A stretch of 64,000 nt of DNA from Macrostomum hystrix (Eukaryota; Platyhelminthes; Macrostomidae). Under the pieces are notes generated by a model, which had not been told where the DNA came from, ran no database searches, and saw only the letters and a list, made by a program, of their open reading frames with translations. Numbering within the stretch: position 1 is the first letter of the stretch; every line of letters begins with the position of its first letter. The stretch covers positions 3,099,001 through 3,163,000 of the forward strand of contig CATNEN010000003.1 of NCBI GenBank assembly GCA_950097015.1, read 5' to 3'. This document shows, piece after piece, positions 44,290 to 56,100 of this stretch. A program made the translations under genes and the position numbers.

Positions 44290-45645
44290 TGAAGTGCCAA
44301 TTCCAGTTGAATGTTTTTAAACCATCGGGTTTTATAAGCGAAACAACTCATTTAAGACCTTCTTTGTAATCTTCAACAATGCATGTTAGTGTCAGACTCA
44401 ATCAAAAGACATTTCAAAGCCTCAATTGCTATTTTCTAGTTATTTTCCGGTCATAAATTTTGCAGCCAAAATCCATGCTTCAGTAATAGGCCAACACAGA
44501 ACTTCGCTGAGGCACCGCTATAAGTTGCCACTGCTAAGGGCCTTGAAGCAGTGTCTCATATTTCAAGCATGTCATATTTCTCTTGACTGTCTTTTATAAC
44601 AGACACTCAACTTAAGCCAACCCAATCGGTGGGCTTAATAATGGGCGTGGCAAGAATTGAACATAAAAAATTGCTTTGACTGACAACCTAAACCTGTTTC
44701 AAAGCAGGAAACTTAACTGTGTGCCCCACACTCAGTCAAGATCAGAAAGTTTAATCTCAGTTGATACCAATTTAGCAAGTTTTGAGCTACTAAAACTTTT
44801 AGTCTCTCATGATAATAAGTAATGAAATGCTTCCTAGTTTAATTCTGCTTACCGGTACATGTAGAACAGTGCAGCAGAACAATGATTTCTGCTTTAGTTT
44901 GTTTTGTCTTTACATTGAGGTTTTTTTGGTGGCAGTTTGAAGACTATGCAGATTTGTTAGCTCAGTCATCTGGCTGCAGAGCCTATACGTCTTGGCAAAT
45001 CTGTGATTGGTTAAGAAGCAAGAATTCCAATATTTGATCGCCAATGCAAAGTGTATTGTCTTTCTTTAGGCTCCTGAATTAGGAACGAATTGGAAATGGA
45101 ATAAAATTACTCTCTGTAACGGTATGCACTTTTAGAACCACTGTACAGAAACACTTTTAGGAAAACATTGTCTTCGTTTTCATTTATTCAACAATAATTA
45201 CCGTTTAATCACAAACACATAGACTAACAAGATGACGAGTCAATTGACTTCACTAATAAATACATAGCTACTCGTGCCGTTTACCGATTGTGCAATCATT
45301 AATAAGCAGTCACTGTTCTAAATCTGTTGTCGGCTAGAATAGATAAAAAACGACTATTAAGTATTTTTCGGCAGACAATTGTTGGCTTTTAAAAGAAGAT
45401 GAAACATATCTGTTCTTATAAAGCATGCACCCTGTCTCGAGCTGCAGGAGTGTGAATTTGAGTGCAAACAGTGAACGCTCAAATTGTTCTTCAAACGCTG
45501 AGTGGTCCAACAAGTTTAGCACATCATAGACTGCATTTTAGAATTGAGTGTATCTTAAATACACAACTCGGACTCACACAGTTTATAATATTAGCATTAC
45601 AATCATTGCTTCACTAACTTTTTACATCGTCAACGATTACTTTTC
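44290..45645. other. Intergenic, upstream of glutamate receptor
   Basis: No gene recognised. AT-rich with scattered short ORFs. Confidence 0.4.
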
Positions 45646-45650
45646 TTTTC

Positions 45651-45730
45651 TACTTTAAGTAGACTATAAAAACATGCGAATTAAAATTAAATAAAACACC
45701 CTACATGTTGCAGCTGCGCGAAATTAAATA
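45651..45730 (+). promoter_or_regulatory. Promoter module of vault RNA-like gene 5
   Basis: CTACTTTAAGTAG (45651-45663) at about -98 and TTAAATA (45724-45730) at about -30 relative to the start near 45755. Confidence 0.5.
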
Positions 45731-45754
45731 GGCGCTTCAGCAGCTCTGCTGGCC

Positions 45755-45862
45755 GAGTAGGCAAATGCTAAGCGGATACTTCGCAATCTCAAACCGATTA
45801 CCAGACTGTCCTTCTGTTCAAATCGAACTCTTCGAAAGCCGCCGGCGCTATCCTACTCTTTT
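45755..45862 (+). ncRNA. Vault RNA-like gene 5
   Basis: About 108 nt. The closing stem is GAGTAGG with CCTACTC, changed at both strands relative to GGCAGG/CCTGCC of copies 2 and 3, so pairing is maintained by compensatory changes. The box-A region is CTAAGCGGATACTTCG. A B-box-like GTTCAAATC lies at about 45817. The 3' end GCCGGCGCTATCC then TACTCTTTT closely resembles the human vault RNA 3' end (CGCGGGCGCUCUCC...UUUU, recalled). The terminator is 45859-45862. Confidence 0.72.
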
Positions 45863-46032
45863 CTGAGTTGGTGGCAACTCAGTTTATTTCGGGTTAATGT
45901 TGAGTAATTACTTTATTATCGTTGAATTATGATCGTCAAATTTATATTAACCGTTTTGAATTTTAACTAATTAAAATCATCATGCTGATTTTCCGTGCTA
46001 GAATCGAGACAACGAAGCCTTAAGTGCTTACC

Positions 46033-46420
46033 CGACATGTTGCGAAAAATATAAAGTGCCAACTCATTTTTCACTCTAAAGACAAATCATGAAATTATAA
46101 ATTTTCATCAATCTGAAAGTACTGCGCTATTTTTGTTATGTAAAAACCCTTTGAAAGTTTCGTTTTGTATAAAATGTTTGTTTTCTTTTGAACTCTTTCA
46201 ACCCGCTGGCGCTATACTATTCTTTTCTGAGTCGGTGGGAACAGTCAAAATATTATTTTGGCTCGTGTTGTGTAACTATTTTTTTGTTGTAGTTTTATAC
46301 TTTTCGACTTCAGGTTTTGAATTTTGCTTTTTTATTTAAAGCGTGCTAATTTCCTATTTTAATATCATGATAAATATGCATTACATGTTTAACCCGATAT
46401 GTTGCGAAAAATATAAAACA
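46033..46420. repeat. Duplicated ~360-bp unit with truncated vault RNA-like 3' end
   Basis: The sequence after gene 5 (GGCGCTATCC block at about 45845, CGACATGTTGCGAAAAA at 46033) is repeated about 361 bp later. The copies are a GGCGCTATACTATTCTTTT tail at 46208-46225 and CGATATGTTGCGAAAAA at 46395. The second copy keeps only the 3' end of the RNA gene. Confidence 0.6.
46188..46225 (+). pseudogene. 3'-end fragment of a vault RNA-like gene
   Basis: GAACTCTTTCAACCCGCTGG followed by CGCTATACTATTCTTTT aligns with the last 38 nt of gene 5, including the terminator. No 5' half, box A or closing stem is present. Confidence 0.6.
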
Positions 46421-46424
46421 TAAG

Positions 46425-47755
46425 TATACAAAGGTTTTAGTAGTATAATACGAAGAAGCAAACTATCTTTCACGAAAAAGACACAAATAGTGAAATTATA
46501 AATACACGTCATTCTAAAAGTACTTCTGATGTGCTATTTTTCAGATGTAAAAAACTTTTGCGTTAAAATCTAACTTTTTGTTTTTGTTTTATGTAAAAAA
46601 ACTTCAATTTTCAATTTCAATAAGTAGTATGTAAGGGATCTATCGATCAAAGAAAAAAAGCGAAAAATACAAACATTTAGTTGAAATCCGATATTTTTTA
46701 TTCTACTAACGTGTCAACCAAAAATCAAATTGCATTACTGAGGCCGACAACGAGTTTAGTTTTATATGTATATTTTATTGCATTGTGGCCAATTGAAAAA
46801 ATAAATATGCTAGAGATTGAATAGTTAGTTTCGTTTTGCACTTGATTTGTTATACTAGCTTGTTGCACAGTTGAACAGATAAAAATATAAAAAATGTTGA
46901 GATAGAAAATCAGACGATAATAAATATTCGAGAGCGAATAGGCTAGAGAAGCATTTTCAATACAAACGCAAAAAATCAAGTGAACAATGGAAACTGCATA
47001 TATTGATTGATTGATTGATTGATCGAAGGCATGGAGGAGTTGGTTGTTTGGAGTTGTTATCTCGAGTCAAAATTGAAATTTTCAAATCGAGCCAATTACC
47101 ACACTACCCGAATGACTAGTAGAATTAAATGACAGAAAAAACACTGGTTGCTAGGGGTGCCTTAATTTAAATCGTTACTTTAGGTTTCTTTAGTGAGTGA
47201 GCAACGAAAACAGGCCAATAGAAGCTATAGCAGAGAGTTAGCAAAAAGCAAAAGCAGTGTGGGGCATGCAGTAGATATCTTTCTTAATAAAAATGAGATT
47301 TTCAGTTTGTTCCACGCCAAATGTTAAACAGCATATTACTATTAGTAATAAATATTATGCGAACTATTACTACTATTAGTATATATACACATCCACATGA
47401 TAAAAAACACGAATCGTGCAATTCTACAATAATATTTGGTAGAGAAAATCAACAACAAACAGAAAGAGATATATATATGCATGTGCTACTGTGAAACTAC
47501 CAATATATACTTTATGAATAGTATATACGGTGCGTGTGTAACAACATAGAAACTAGAGAGGTGAACAGATATAAAAACTGACTATTTTATTTGTTAAAAT
47601 ATGACATGCGTTAAAAGACTTGTGAATTGTTACCGTATTTTAATAACAATGATTGAGATCGAATCAGGGATTCTGTACACACGACACACACTAGCACGGG
47701 TTTCACATGCTAAAACCGTTTTTAATACAGATGCCTGCTTAAAACTGGTATTGAA
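46425..47755. other. Intergenic, AT-rich
   Basis: No gene recognised. A GATT microsatellite lies at about 47005-47022. Confidence 0.4.
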
Positions 47756-47764
47756 ATTTCTATA

Positions 47765-48425
47765 TATTATTGAGCTGTGCTCAAATGTGGCATTGAACTG
47801 TGCTCAAATATGTGGCATTGAACTGTGCTCAAATATGTGGCATTGAACTGTGCTCAAATATGTGGCATTGAACTATGCTCAAATATGTGGCATTGAACTG
47901 TGCTCAAATATGGCATTGAGCTGTGCTCAAATATGTGGCATTGGGCTGTGCTCAAATATGTGGCATTGAGCTGTGCTCAAATATGTGGCATTGAACTGTG
48001 CTCAAATATGTGGCATTGACCTGTGCTCAAATATGTGGCATTGAGCTGTGCTCAAATATGTGGCATTGAGCTGTGCTCAAATATGGCATTGACCTGTGCT
48101 CAAATATGTGGCATTGAGCTGTGCTCAAATATGTGGCATTGAGCTGTGCTCAAATATGGCATTGACCTGTGCTCAAATATGGCATTGAGCTGTGCTCAAA
48201 TATGTGGCATTGAGCTGTGCTCAAATATGTGGCATTGAGCTGTGCTCAAATATGGCATTGGGATGTGCTCAAATGTAGCATTGAGTTGAGCTCAAATACG
48301 GCATTGAGCTGTTCTCAAATGTGGCATTGAGTTGAGCTCAAATACGGTATTGAGCTGTTCTCAAATGTGGCATTGAGTTGAGCTCAAATATGGTATTGAG
48401 CTGTGCTCAAATATGACACTGGGTC
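47765..48425. repeat. Minisatellite, 23-25-bp unit
   Basis: About 26 copies of GTGCTCAAATATGTGGCATT plus GAGCT, with shorter variants missing GT. Confidence 0.9.
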
Positions 48426-48429
48426 AGAG

Positions 48430-48980
48430 CTACTAGATGAGCACATGATAATGAGCACACTAGTGAAGTTTTCAAGCAAGCATCCCATTTTAAAATAGAA
48501 TCTTGGCTATCGGTTTTTTGTTCTTTTACAATAGATAGGAAATCAAAAATGATAAAACAACATCAACAACAACAACAACAACAAGAATAGTACAACAAGA
48601 GATCAACGGGTTGCGAAATTGATTCATCTGAGCACATAATTACAAACGCAGCTTATAACGCATATAGATATATGGCAAAAATACTGTTACTAAATAACTA
48701 ACTACAGATATGAGTTAAATAACAACAACAATTATGTACTTTTAATTTTAATAACTAGAGCAACGTGATAATAACAATAATACCGAAGGCGAAAATAATG
48801 AGGGGCCGTAGTAGATTAGGCCACAGACAAATTGGCTATCCAAATGATGCAGAAAAATTGTAATCGTTTGCCATTAGGTATATTAATAATCACATGTGTA
48901 TCAGCAGCATCAGCAGCAGCAGCAGCAGTGAAAATACAGTTCCAATCTTGACAGCATTTTAGACTGAGTTAGATAAGTGA
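48430..48980. other. Intergenic with ACA and CAG microsatellites
   Basis: CAA repeats at about 48563-48584 and a short CAG run at about 48905-48927. No gene recognised. Confidence 0.45.
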
Positions 48981-48984
48981 CTTG

Positions 48985-49830
48985 TCTATAACAGATTAGT
49001 GATCGATCTAACAGATTAATGACCTGTCTAAGATATTAATGATTTGTCTAACAGATTAATGACCTGTCTAACAGATTCGTGATTTGTCTAACAGATTCGT
49101 GATTTGTCTAACATATTCGTGATTTGTCTAACATATTCGTGATTTTTCTAACAGATTAATGGTTTGTCTAACAGATTAATGATTTGTCTAACAGATTAAT
49201 GACCTGTCTAACAGATTCGTGATTTTTCTAACAGATTCGTGATTTTTCTAACAGATTAATGGTTTGTCTAACAGATTAATGATTTGTCTAACAGATTAAT
49301 GACCTGTCTAACAGATTCGTGATTTGTCTAACAGATTCGTGATTTGTCTAACAGATTCGTGATTTGTCTAACATATTCGTGATTTGTCTAACATATTCGT
49401 GATTTTTCTAACAGATTCGTGATTTGTCTAACAGATTAGTGATTTGTCTAACAGATTCGTGATTTGTCTAACATATTCGTGATTTGTCTAACATATTCGT
49501 GATTTGTCTAACAGGTGAGTGATTTGTCTTACAGATTAGTGATTTGTCTAACAGGTGAGTGATTTGTCTTACAGATTAGTGATTTGTCTAACATATTCGT
49601 GATTTTTCTAACAGATTCGTGATTTGTCCAACAGATTAGTGATTTGTCTAACAGATTCGTGATTTGTCTAACATATTCGTGATTTGTCTAACATATTCGT
49701 GATTTGTCTAACAGGTGAGTGATTTGTCTTACAGATTAGTGATTTGTCTAACAGGTGAGTGATTTGTCTTACAGATTAGTGATTTGTCTAACATATTCGT
49801 GATTTGCCTAACAGGTGAGTGACATACTAA
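48985..49830. repeat. Minisatellite, 20-bp unit
   Basis: About 42 copies of GATTTGTCTAACAGATTCGT with variants ending AGATTAGT or AGGTGAGT. The unit contains the acceptor-like TCTAACAG, and some copies add the donor-like GTGAGT. It lies downstream of the AGAP stop codon. Confidence 0.95.
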
Positions 49831-49834
49831 GATC

Positions 49835-50120
49835 TGTCTTTTCAGACTTTGATGGCAAATTTATGCCAAATAAATGATCGCTTGCTGAACATTGATATCT
49901 AACATATTCCTATCAAACACGAGCATCTAACACTTTTCAGTCTAACAGATTCAAGTTTAAAGCACAACCATATGGACACCGGAAAAGCACCTTCTAAGAA
50001 TTTGTTTTGTAAAAAGTCAATTTTGGAAGCAAAAAAAGCAAAGCAAAACATATTTACTAGACATGCTAATTGTTCTTTCTGCTTGATAAAATGACAAGTA
50101 CTTATAGCCGAAGAAGCTGA
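49835..50120. other. AGAP 3' flank
   Basis: Probable 3' UTR of the minus-strand AGAP gene. No clear poly(A) signal identified. Confidence 0.35.
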
Positions 50121-50124
50121 CCAA

Positions 50125-53100
50125 TCACAGCCCGATCTCGGCTGTAGTCTGGGTGGGCGCGCTGCCAGACGACGCAGATTGTTGAACTCCGCCACCCGGC
50201 AGCAGCGACTGCATTGGCGTTGTCTTCGACCTTCTGCGCGGCAGAGTGGATGCCGCGGCGGCGGCTGCCGCCGCTGCCGACGATGCAGAAATCGCCGAAG
50301 CAGCCGACGCGGTCGCCGAAGCGGTCGACGAGGAAGCCGCGACGCCAACTGGACAGCCGGCGGCCCGGAGGAACTCGGCGCAATCGGGCTTGCCAGCGGC
50401 GGAGGCGTAGAAATGAGCGTTTCGACCTTCGGCATCTCGGATGCTGACATCGGCGCCGTGCCACAGCAGCAGCTGAAGGTACACCAGCTGGCCCAGGGTG
50501 GCTGCGATGTGAATGGCTGCTCGAGGATCCTGCTTGGAATAGGGCTCGTTGACAGCCGAACCGGCAACGGCTAGACAGAGGATTACCTGTGTTATGGGAT
50601 TTGGGAGAATGGGATAATAATTCAGATGATAAAGTTAGGATTTAGATTAGGGATCAGAAGAAATTTAATTAAATTACTAATTAAAAACCTCCAAATGGTT
50701 TTTTACGAATCCCAAAATAAGGAAGTGACTTATTCAACTCAAAATTGTCAACTAAAAATTATTATACTCGTAGTTTGATATTCCAAAATGAGGAATTAAA
50801 CAGTATTTTTTTTAATTATTCTACTCGGGAGTCGGAAATCGAAGCCCCGACCTTTAAGTCGCGACGAAGTCTTACCTGTCTAGTATCAGACCGGGCAATG
50901 GCATCGATCAGCTGCTGCTGAACTGGACTGTCTCGGAACGGCAGGTCGGGCAGAAATTCTCGCCTCTCATATTTGGCCCGAATGAAAATCTCTTTAGCTT
51001 CGCGATCGGACTCGGGGCCAGGCTTGCGAAACGTGGCGTGGCAGGGCAGCCGGGCCTCCCAAACAGAATTGGCCAGCTTGTTGCCAATGGCTCGCATCAC
51101 CTGCAGATTATTCGAAGGCCAGTCGTCCAGCGTTAGGGATCGAATCCGGCTGAGGTGGGTGCCAAGCTGACGATGCACTCCGCTGCATTCGATGCAAACC
51201 AGAGCCCCGAGATTCAGACTGGCCCAGTCCGGCCCGGGCCTGCCGCAGTCGGCGCATTCCAAGTTGCCGAACACACCGCGAATCGAATTGCTGCCGCCGC
51301 CTCCGCCGCTGCCGGAGCTGCCGAGGCAGTTCAATGAGCCGCCGCCGGCGCCGTAGCCGCCGTAGGCTGATGGACCTTGGAGACTGCGCAGGATCGAGTG
51401 CTCGATGGCGCGGACCTGCGGTGTGTAAATGATTGTTACGAGTATAACCCAAGACTGTGAGTAGTGTATAAGACTCTGAGTAGTGTGGGACTGTGAGTAG
51501 CATGTGAGACTGTGAGTTGCGTGTGAGACTGCGAGTAGCATGTGAGACTGTGAGTAGTGTGTGAGACTGTGAGTAGAGTGAGACTGTGAATAGAGTGTGA
51601 CAACTGAGTAGCATGTGAGACTGTAAGTAGTGTGTGAGACTGTGAGTAGCATGTGAGACTGTGAGTAGTGTGTGAGACTGTGAGTAGAGCGAGACTGTGA
51701 ATAGAGTGTGACAACTGAGTAGTGTGTGAGACTGTGAGTAGAGTGAGAGACTGAGTAGTGTGTGAGACTGTGATTAGAGTGTGAGACTGAGTAGTGTGTG
51801 AGACTGTGAGTAGTGTGTGAGACTGTGAGTAGTGTGTGAGACTGTGAGTAGTGTGTGAGACTGTGATTAGAGTGTGAGACTGAGTAGTGTGTGAGACTGT
51901 GAGTAGTGTGTGAGACTGTGAGTAGTGTGTGAGACTGTGAGTAGTGTGTGAGACTGAGTAGTGTGTGAGACTGTGAGTAGTGTGTGAGACTGTGAGTAGT
52001 GTGTGAGACTGAGTAGTGTGTGAGACTGAGTAGTGTGTGAGACTGTGAGTAGTGTGTGAGACTGTGAGTAGTGTGCGAGTCTGTCTGTAAGTAGAGAATT
52101 AAACAGTGAAAAAAGGATAGTAGAGCAGGGAAGCATGAAATCGCTGCACAGCGCTTACCCATTCGTCTCGATCCTCCTGACTCGGTGCCTCAAAGTGCCA
52201 GGTTCTATTCTCAAGCGAGACAATCATAAACTCGTAGCCGTCCGATTCTTCAACATCTTGATCGACGCCACCGCCACCGCCGCCTCCTCCTCCTCCTCGA
52301 TTGCCGGATTTGGCGCGCCTATGACGACGCTTCTTGCTTCCGTCCTCTTGCTGTTGCTGCTGCTGCTGCTGATGATGATGCTGAGATTTGAGTAGGCCGT
52401 TAGAAGTCGGGCGCAGTTGACCGGGTATTTTCACGGTAGTCCTACTGAGATCAATGTCCTTGCCGTGGCTATTCTCCATGTAGTCGTGCAGATTGGGATG
52501 GTAAGTCAACTTGCCATCCTCAGACAAGGTGACATATTTTTTCTTCCACTCTCTGTTGAGCGCATTGACGGCCTTCTTATAGAGCGTGCCCTGTTTGACT
52601 GGGATGGCCCTGCCTGAGCCCAGTGTTGGCCCTGATGCGCCGCCGACACCTCGACTGCCGGATGGAAAGAATTTGCCAACAACACCAGCCTGAAGCATTG
52701 ACAACTGCTGGTTCTGCTGCTGTTGTTGCTGCTGCTGCTGCTGCTGTTGCAACGCCAGGGACGAGGCAGTTGGCGGAGGCGTATCCTCAGCTGGGGCCGA
52801 AGAGTCCTTTCTATTGAACAGATTAGATCTGCGCTTATTCTTACGATTCTGCGTAGGCGTAGCGTTCGGCGTGGCCTCCTTATCTGACTTCTCCTGTGGG
52901 CAAATTATAATAGGATGAATTAATTGTTCTACCGACAAAGCTTGGCCATTGTTATTGAAGGGTAAATATCTAAGAAATGACAACATTGATGGTGCATTGG
53001 GTTGGCTACTTCTACTAATAAATAAACGAGCACCGATTTGACGTTATACTCACTGAAGCCTGAGCAAAACTGCTCCGATCTTTTGCAGCCCGCTGTCCCA

Positions 53101-56100
53101 ACTGCTGCTGCTGCTGCTGCTGCATTGTTTGCATCGGTGGTGGCTGCGGCGGCGGCGGCAGCGGCAACTGTGGCGGGCTAAATGTTGGCACAGCAGCCGA
53201 TGCGTAATAAGCCGAAGAATATTCAGCCTGCTGCTGCTGCTGCTGCTGCTCGTCTGTCTTGTCCTTGATTAGGGGATTGCACAAAAAAACGAACAGATAA
53301 AAACTGATGTGCAATACTACTTAGAACTAGTAGCCTAGAATGCAAGCTACGCTCGTATATAGTGTGAACAATTAACGACAACAGACGGATTGGATAAACA
53401 ATAAGAAATAGGAAATTTATTGTCAATTTTCAAACGTGCCTACTGCTCACGCTGATAAGTAGTGAAGTGTGGATCGAAAAAATCGTTTTAAATGCTGAAA
53501 ACGAGTCAGTATTTTAATATTGCCCATTCGAGCTTTCGGAGCGCGTAGACACAGCTTTATAGGCAATAGGCTTTTAATTTGCCAATCTGACCACCTTGCT
53601 ATTGGAGAATAAGCTGTCTCGAATATAGCGCAATAACGGGGCCCGCTTTCTTGGATTAGGGAGCTGAGGCGGCGACGGCAGCGGCAGCAACTGTTGCTGG
53701 GTTCGCTTAGCAACCATTGTCAAGCAATCATAAACCTGATAAGTGTGCTCGACTGGTTCGTCAAGCGAGGCCACACCGTGAGGCAGAGAGCGCTGAGTTG
53801 ATAGCCGGTTGATAAGTGCAGGCACAGACACAGAGAAGCTGTTCGAAAACTGGTCACAAATTTGCGCAGAAGCATCAAAAAACATTTTTTACAACAATCA
53901 TAAAAATCTAATAAATGTGTAAGTGCAAAGCTAGACGTTAAAAATGTGCCAGATATCAAATTAGTTTCTAAGAAACTGAAGCTAGTTTTTTTGTTAAGAA
54001 TTAATCGTCCAAATTCTCGACTCACTCTTAGAAGACTGTCCGATTTTTTTACAGGCTTGCCAACGGGTAGCTGCTGCTGCTGCTGCTGCTGCATCAGATG
54101 CGGCGGAGTCATCATTGACTGATAAGCGACCGAAGTTGGCATTGAATTAGAAGGCATTGGCGGCTCGTAGTATTGACCGATGGGCTGTTAAAAGGGTTTT
54201 TATAAATAGCTGTTTGTTATAATTTTGTGAAGCATTTAACTAAAAAAATAAAGAAATTTAAATTCATACCAAACGTAAGCTGCTAAAAAATTACAATATA
54301 AATTGCATGCTTAAAAAATCACCTAATGATAAGTAGGAGTTTAGGTACAAACACTTCAGGGCGTCACACTGTATTAGATTCTCAATTAATTAGTCTACTA
54401 GAATTGATAATTTGCCAACAACCAGTCTACTAGAGAATCTACTTTACAGTCTACTAGAGAATCTACTTTACAGTCTACTAGAGAATCTACCCAACAGTCT
54501 ACTAGAGAGTCTACCCAACAGTCTACTAGAAAATCTACCCAACAGTCTACTAGAGAATCTACCCAACAGTCTACTAGAAAATCTACCCAACAGTCTACTA
54601 GAAAATCTACCCAACAGTCTACTCAAGAATCTACCCAACAGTCTACTCGAGAATGTCCCAAATATTCACTTCAATTAAAAAACGACATGTCAGCAATAAA
54701 ATGTCTAGTAGCTATAGCAGGCAACAAGTATGCAAGCCGGGCTTGTGTATATCAAATTGAAACTTTACAAAACAAATATATAGGCAAAGGCAAATTCTAT
54801 TACAGAAGCACTGTGTTGACGAATCGGTCTGCCTGTGCCGCAACCGCTGGCACTGTTGATACTATTCAAAGTGCCCGAGCTGGGCTTGCGTGACACTAGC
54901 GCAGGCTGCAGGCTGTGATGACTGCTGGTATCATCGCTTGGAGCCTTCGGTTGGCATTGTTTTATTGTCTTATTTGTTGTGCATATATGATTCGATGTGT
55001 CACAACAGGAATTTAAGGACGGGAGACTTTAAGAAAGGCTACGAAAAGTACCTTTATATGAGGGTGAAAAACTTAGAGGAGGTTGAAAGAATTCAGTTAC
55101 AGACTTCGCGGGGAGGTTTTAAGACTTCAGGGGAGGGTTAGAGACTTCAGAGGAGGGTTAGCGACTTCAGGGGAGGGTTACAGACTTCAGGGGAGGGTTA
55201 CAGACTTCAGGGGAGGGTTACAGACTTCTGGGGAGGGTTGGAGACTTCAGGGGAGGGTTAAAGACTTCAGGGGAGGGTTGGAGACTTTAGGGGAGGGTTA
55301 AAGACTTCAGGGGAGGGTTGGAGACTTCAGGGGAGGGTTGGAGACTTCAGGGGAGGGTTATAGACTTCAGGGGAGGGTTGGAGACTTCAGGGGAGGGTTA
55401 CAGACTTCAGGGGAGGGTTGGAGACTTCAGGGGAGGGTTACAGACTTCAGGAGAGAATTGGAGACTTCAGGAGAGAATTGGAGACTTCAGGGGAGGGTTA
55501 TAGACTTCAGGGGAGGGTTGGATACTTCAGGGAGGGATTGAGACTTCAGGGAATGGTTTAAGGCTTTAGTGGAAGTTTGAAGATTTCAGGTGAGGGCTGG
55601 AGACTTCAGGGGAGGGTTGGACTTTAGGGGATGGTTACAGGCTTCAACAGGGTGTTAAAAACAATTTAAGTGTAAACAGCAAAGTAAATATCTTTCAGTA
55701 GCGCAAGGAAAAAATAAAACAAAACTAAACTTAAATTATCTTGATGAAAAAGAGAATCTCACCTCAACACCACCACTTCCACCGCTGTAGTCGGCATATC
55801 CTAACGCTGTAGTCTGCTGCTGTTGCTGGTGATACTGCAGCTGCTGTGTAGGACTAGGGGCGTGGCCAACGGCGCCACCGCCAGAGAATCGACCGGAGGA
55901 CTTGCTTATCTAATTGGGGGGCGGGCGGGTAAAATTATTAACTGATTAGTGGATTTTTGCCTCATTAGATATACACTATCGAATAGCAAACTAGATTCTC
56001 TAGATTACACAATAGGGTCATAATGATATACAGAATGAATCGAGAACACTTCAAGTAATAACAACTCTAAGTATGCAGTCTTAATTGATTTGAAATTTAC

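Noticed and set aside
50816-52162. 448-residue ORF joining [10 protein letters not shown] repeats to the ArfGAP domain
   Set aside because: The N-terminal part is the intronic array; the ArfGAP exon begins at the acceptor CCGCAG/GTC (51415).
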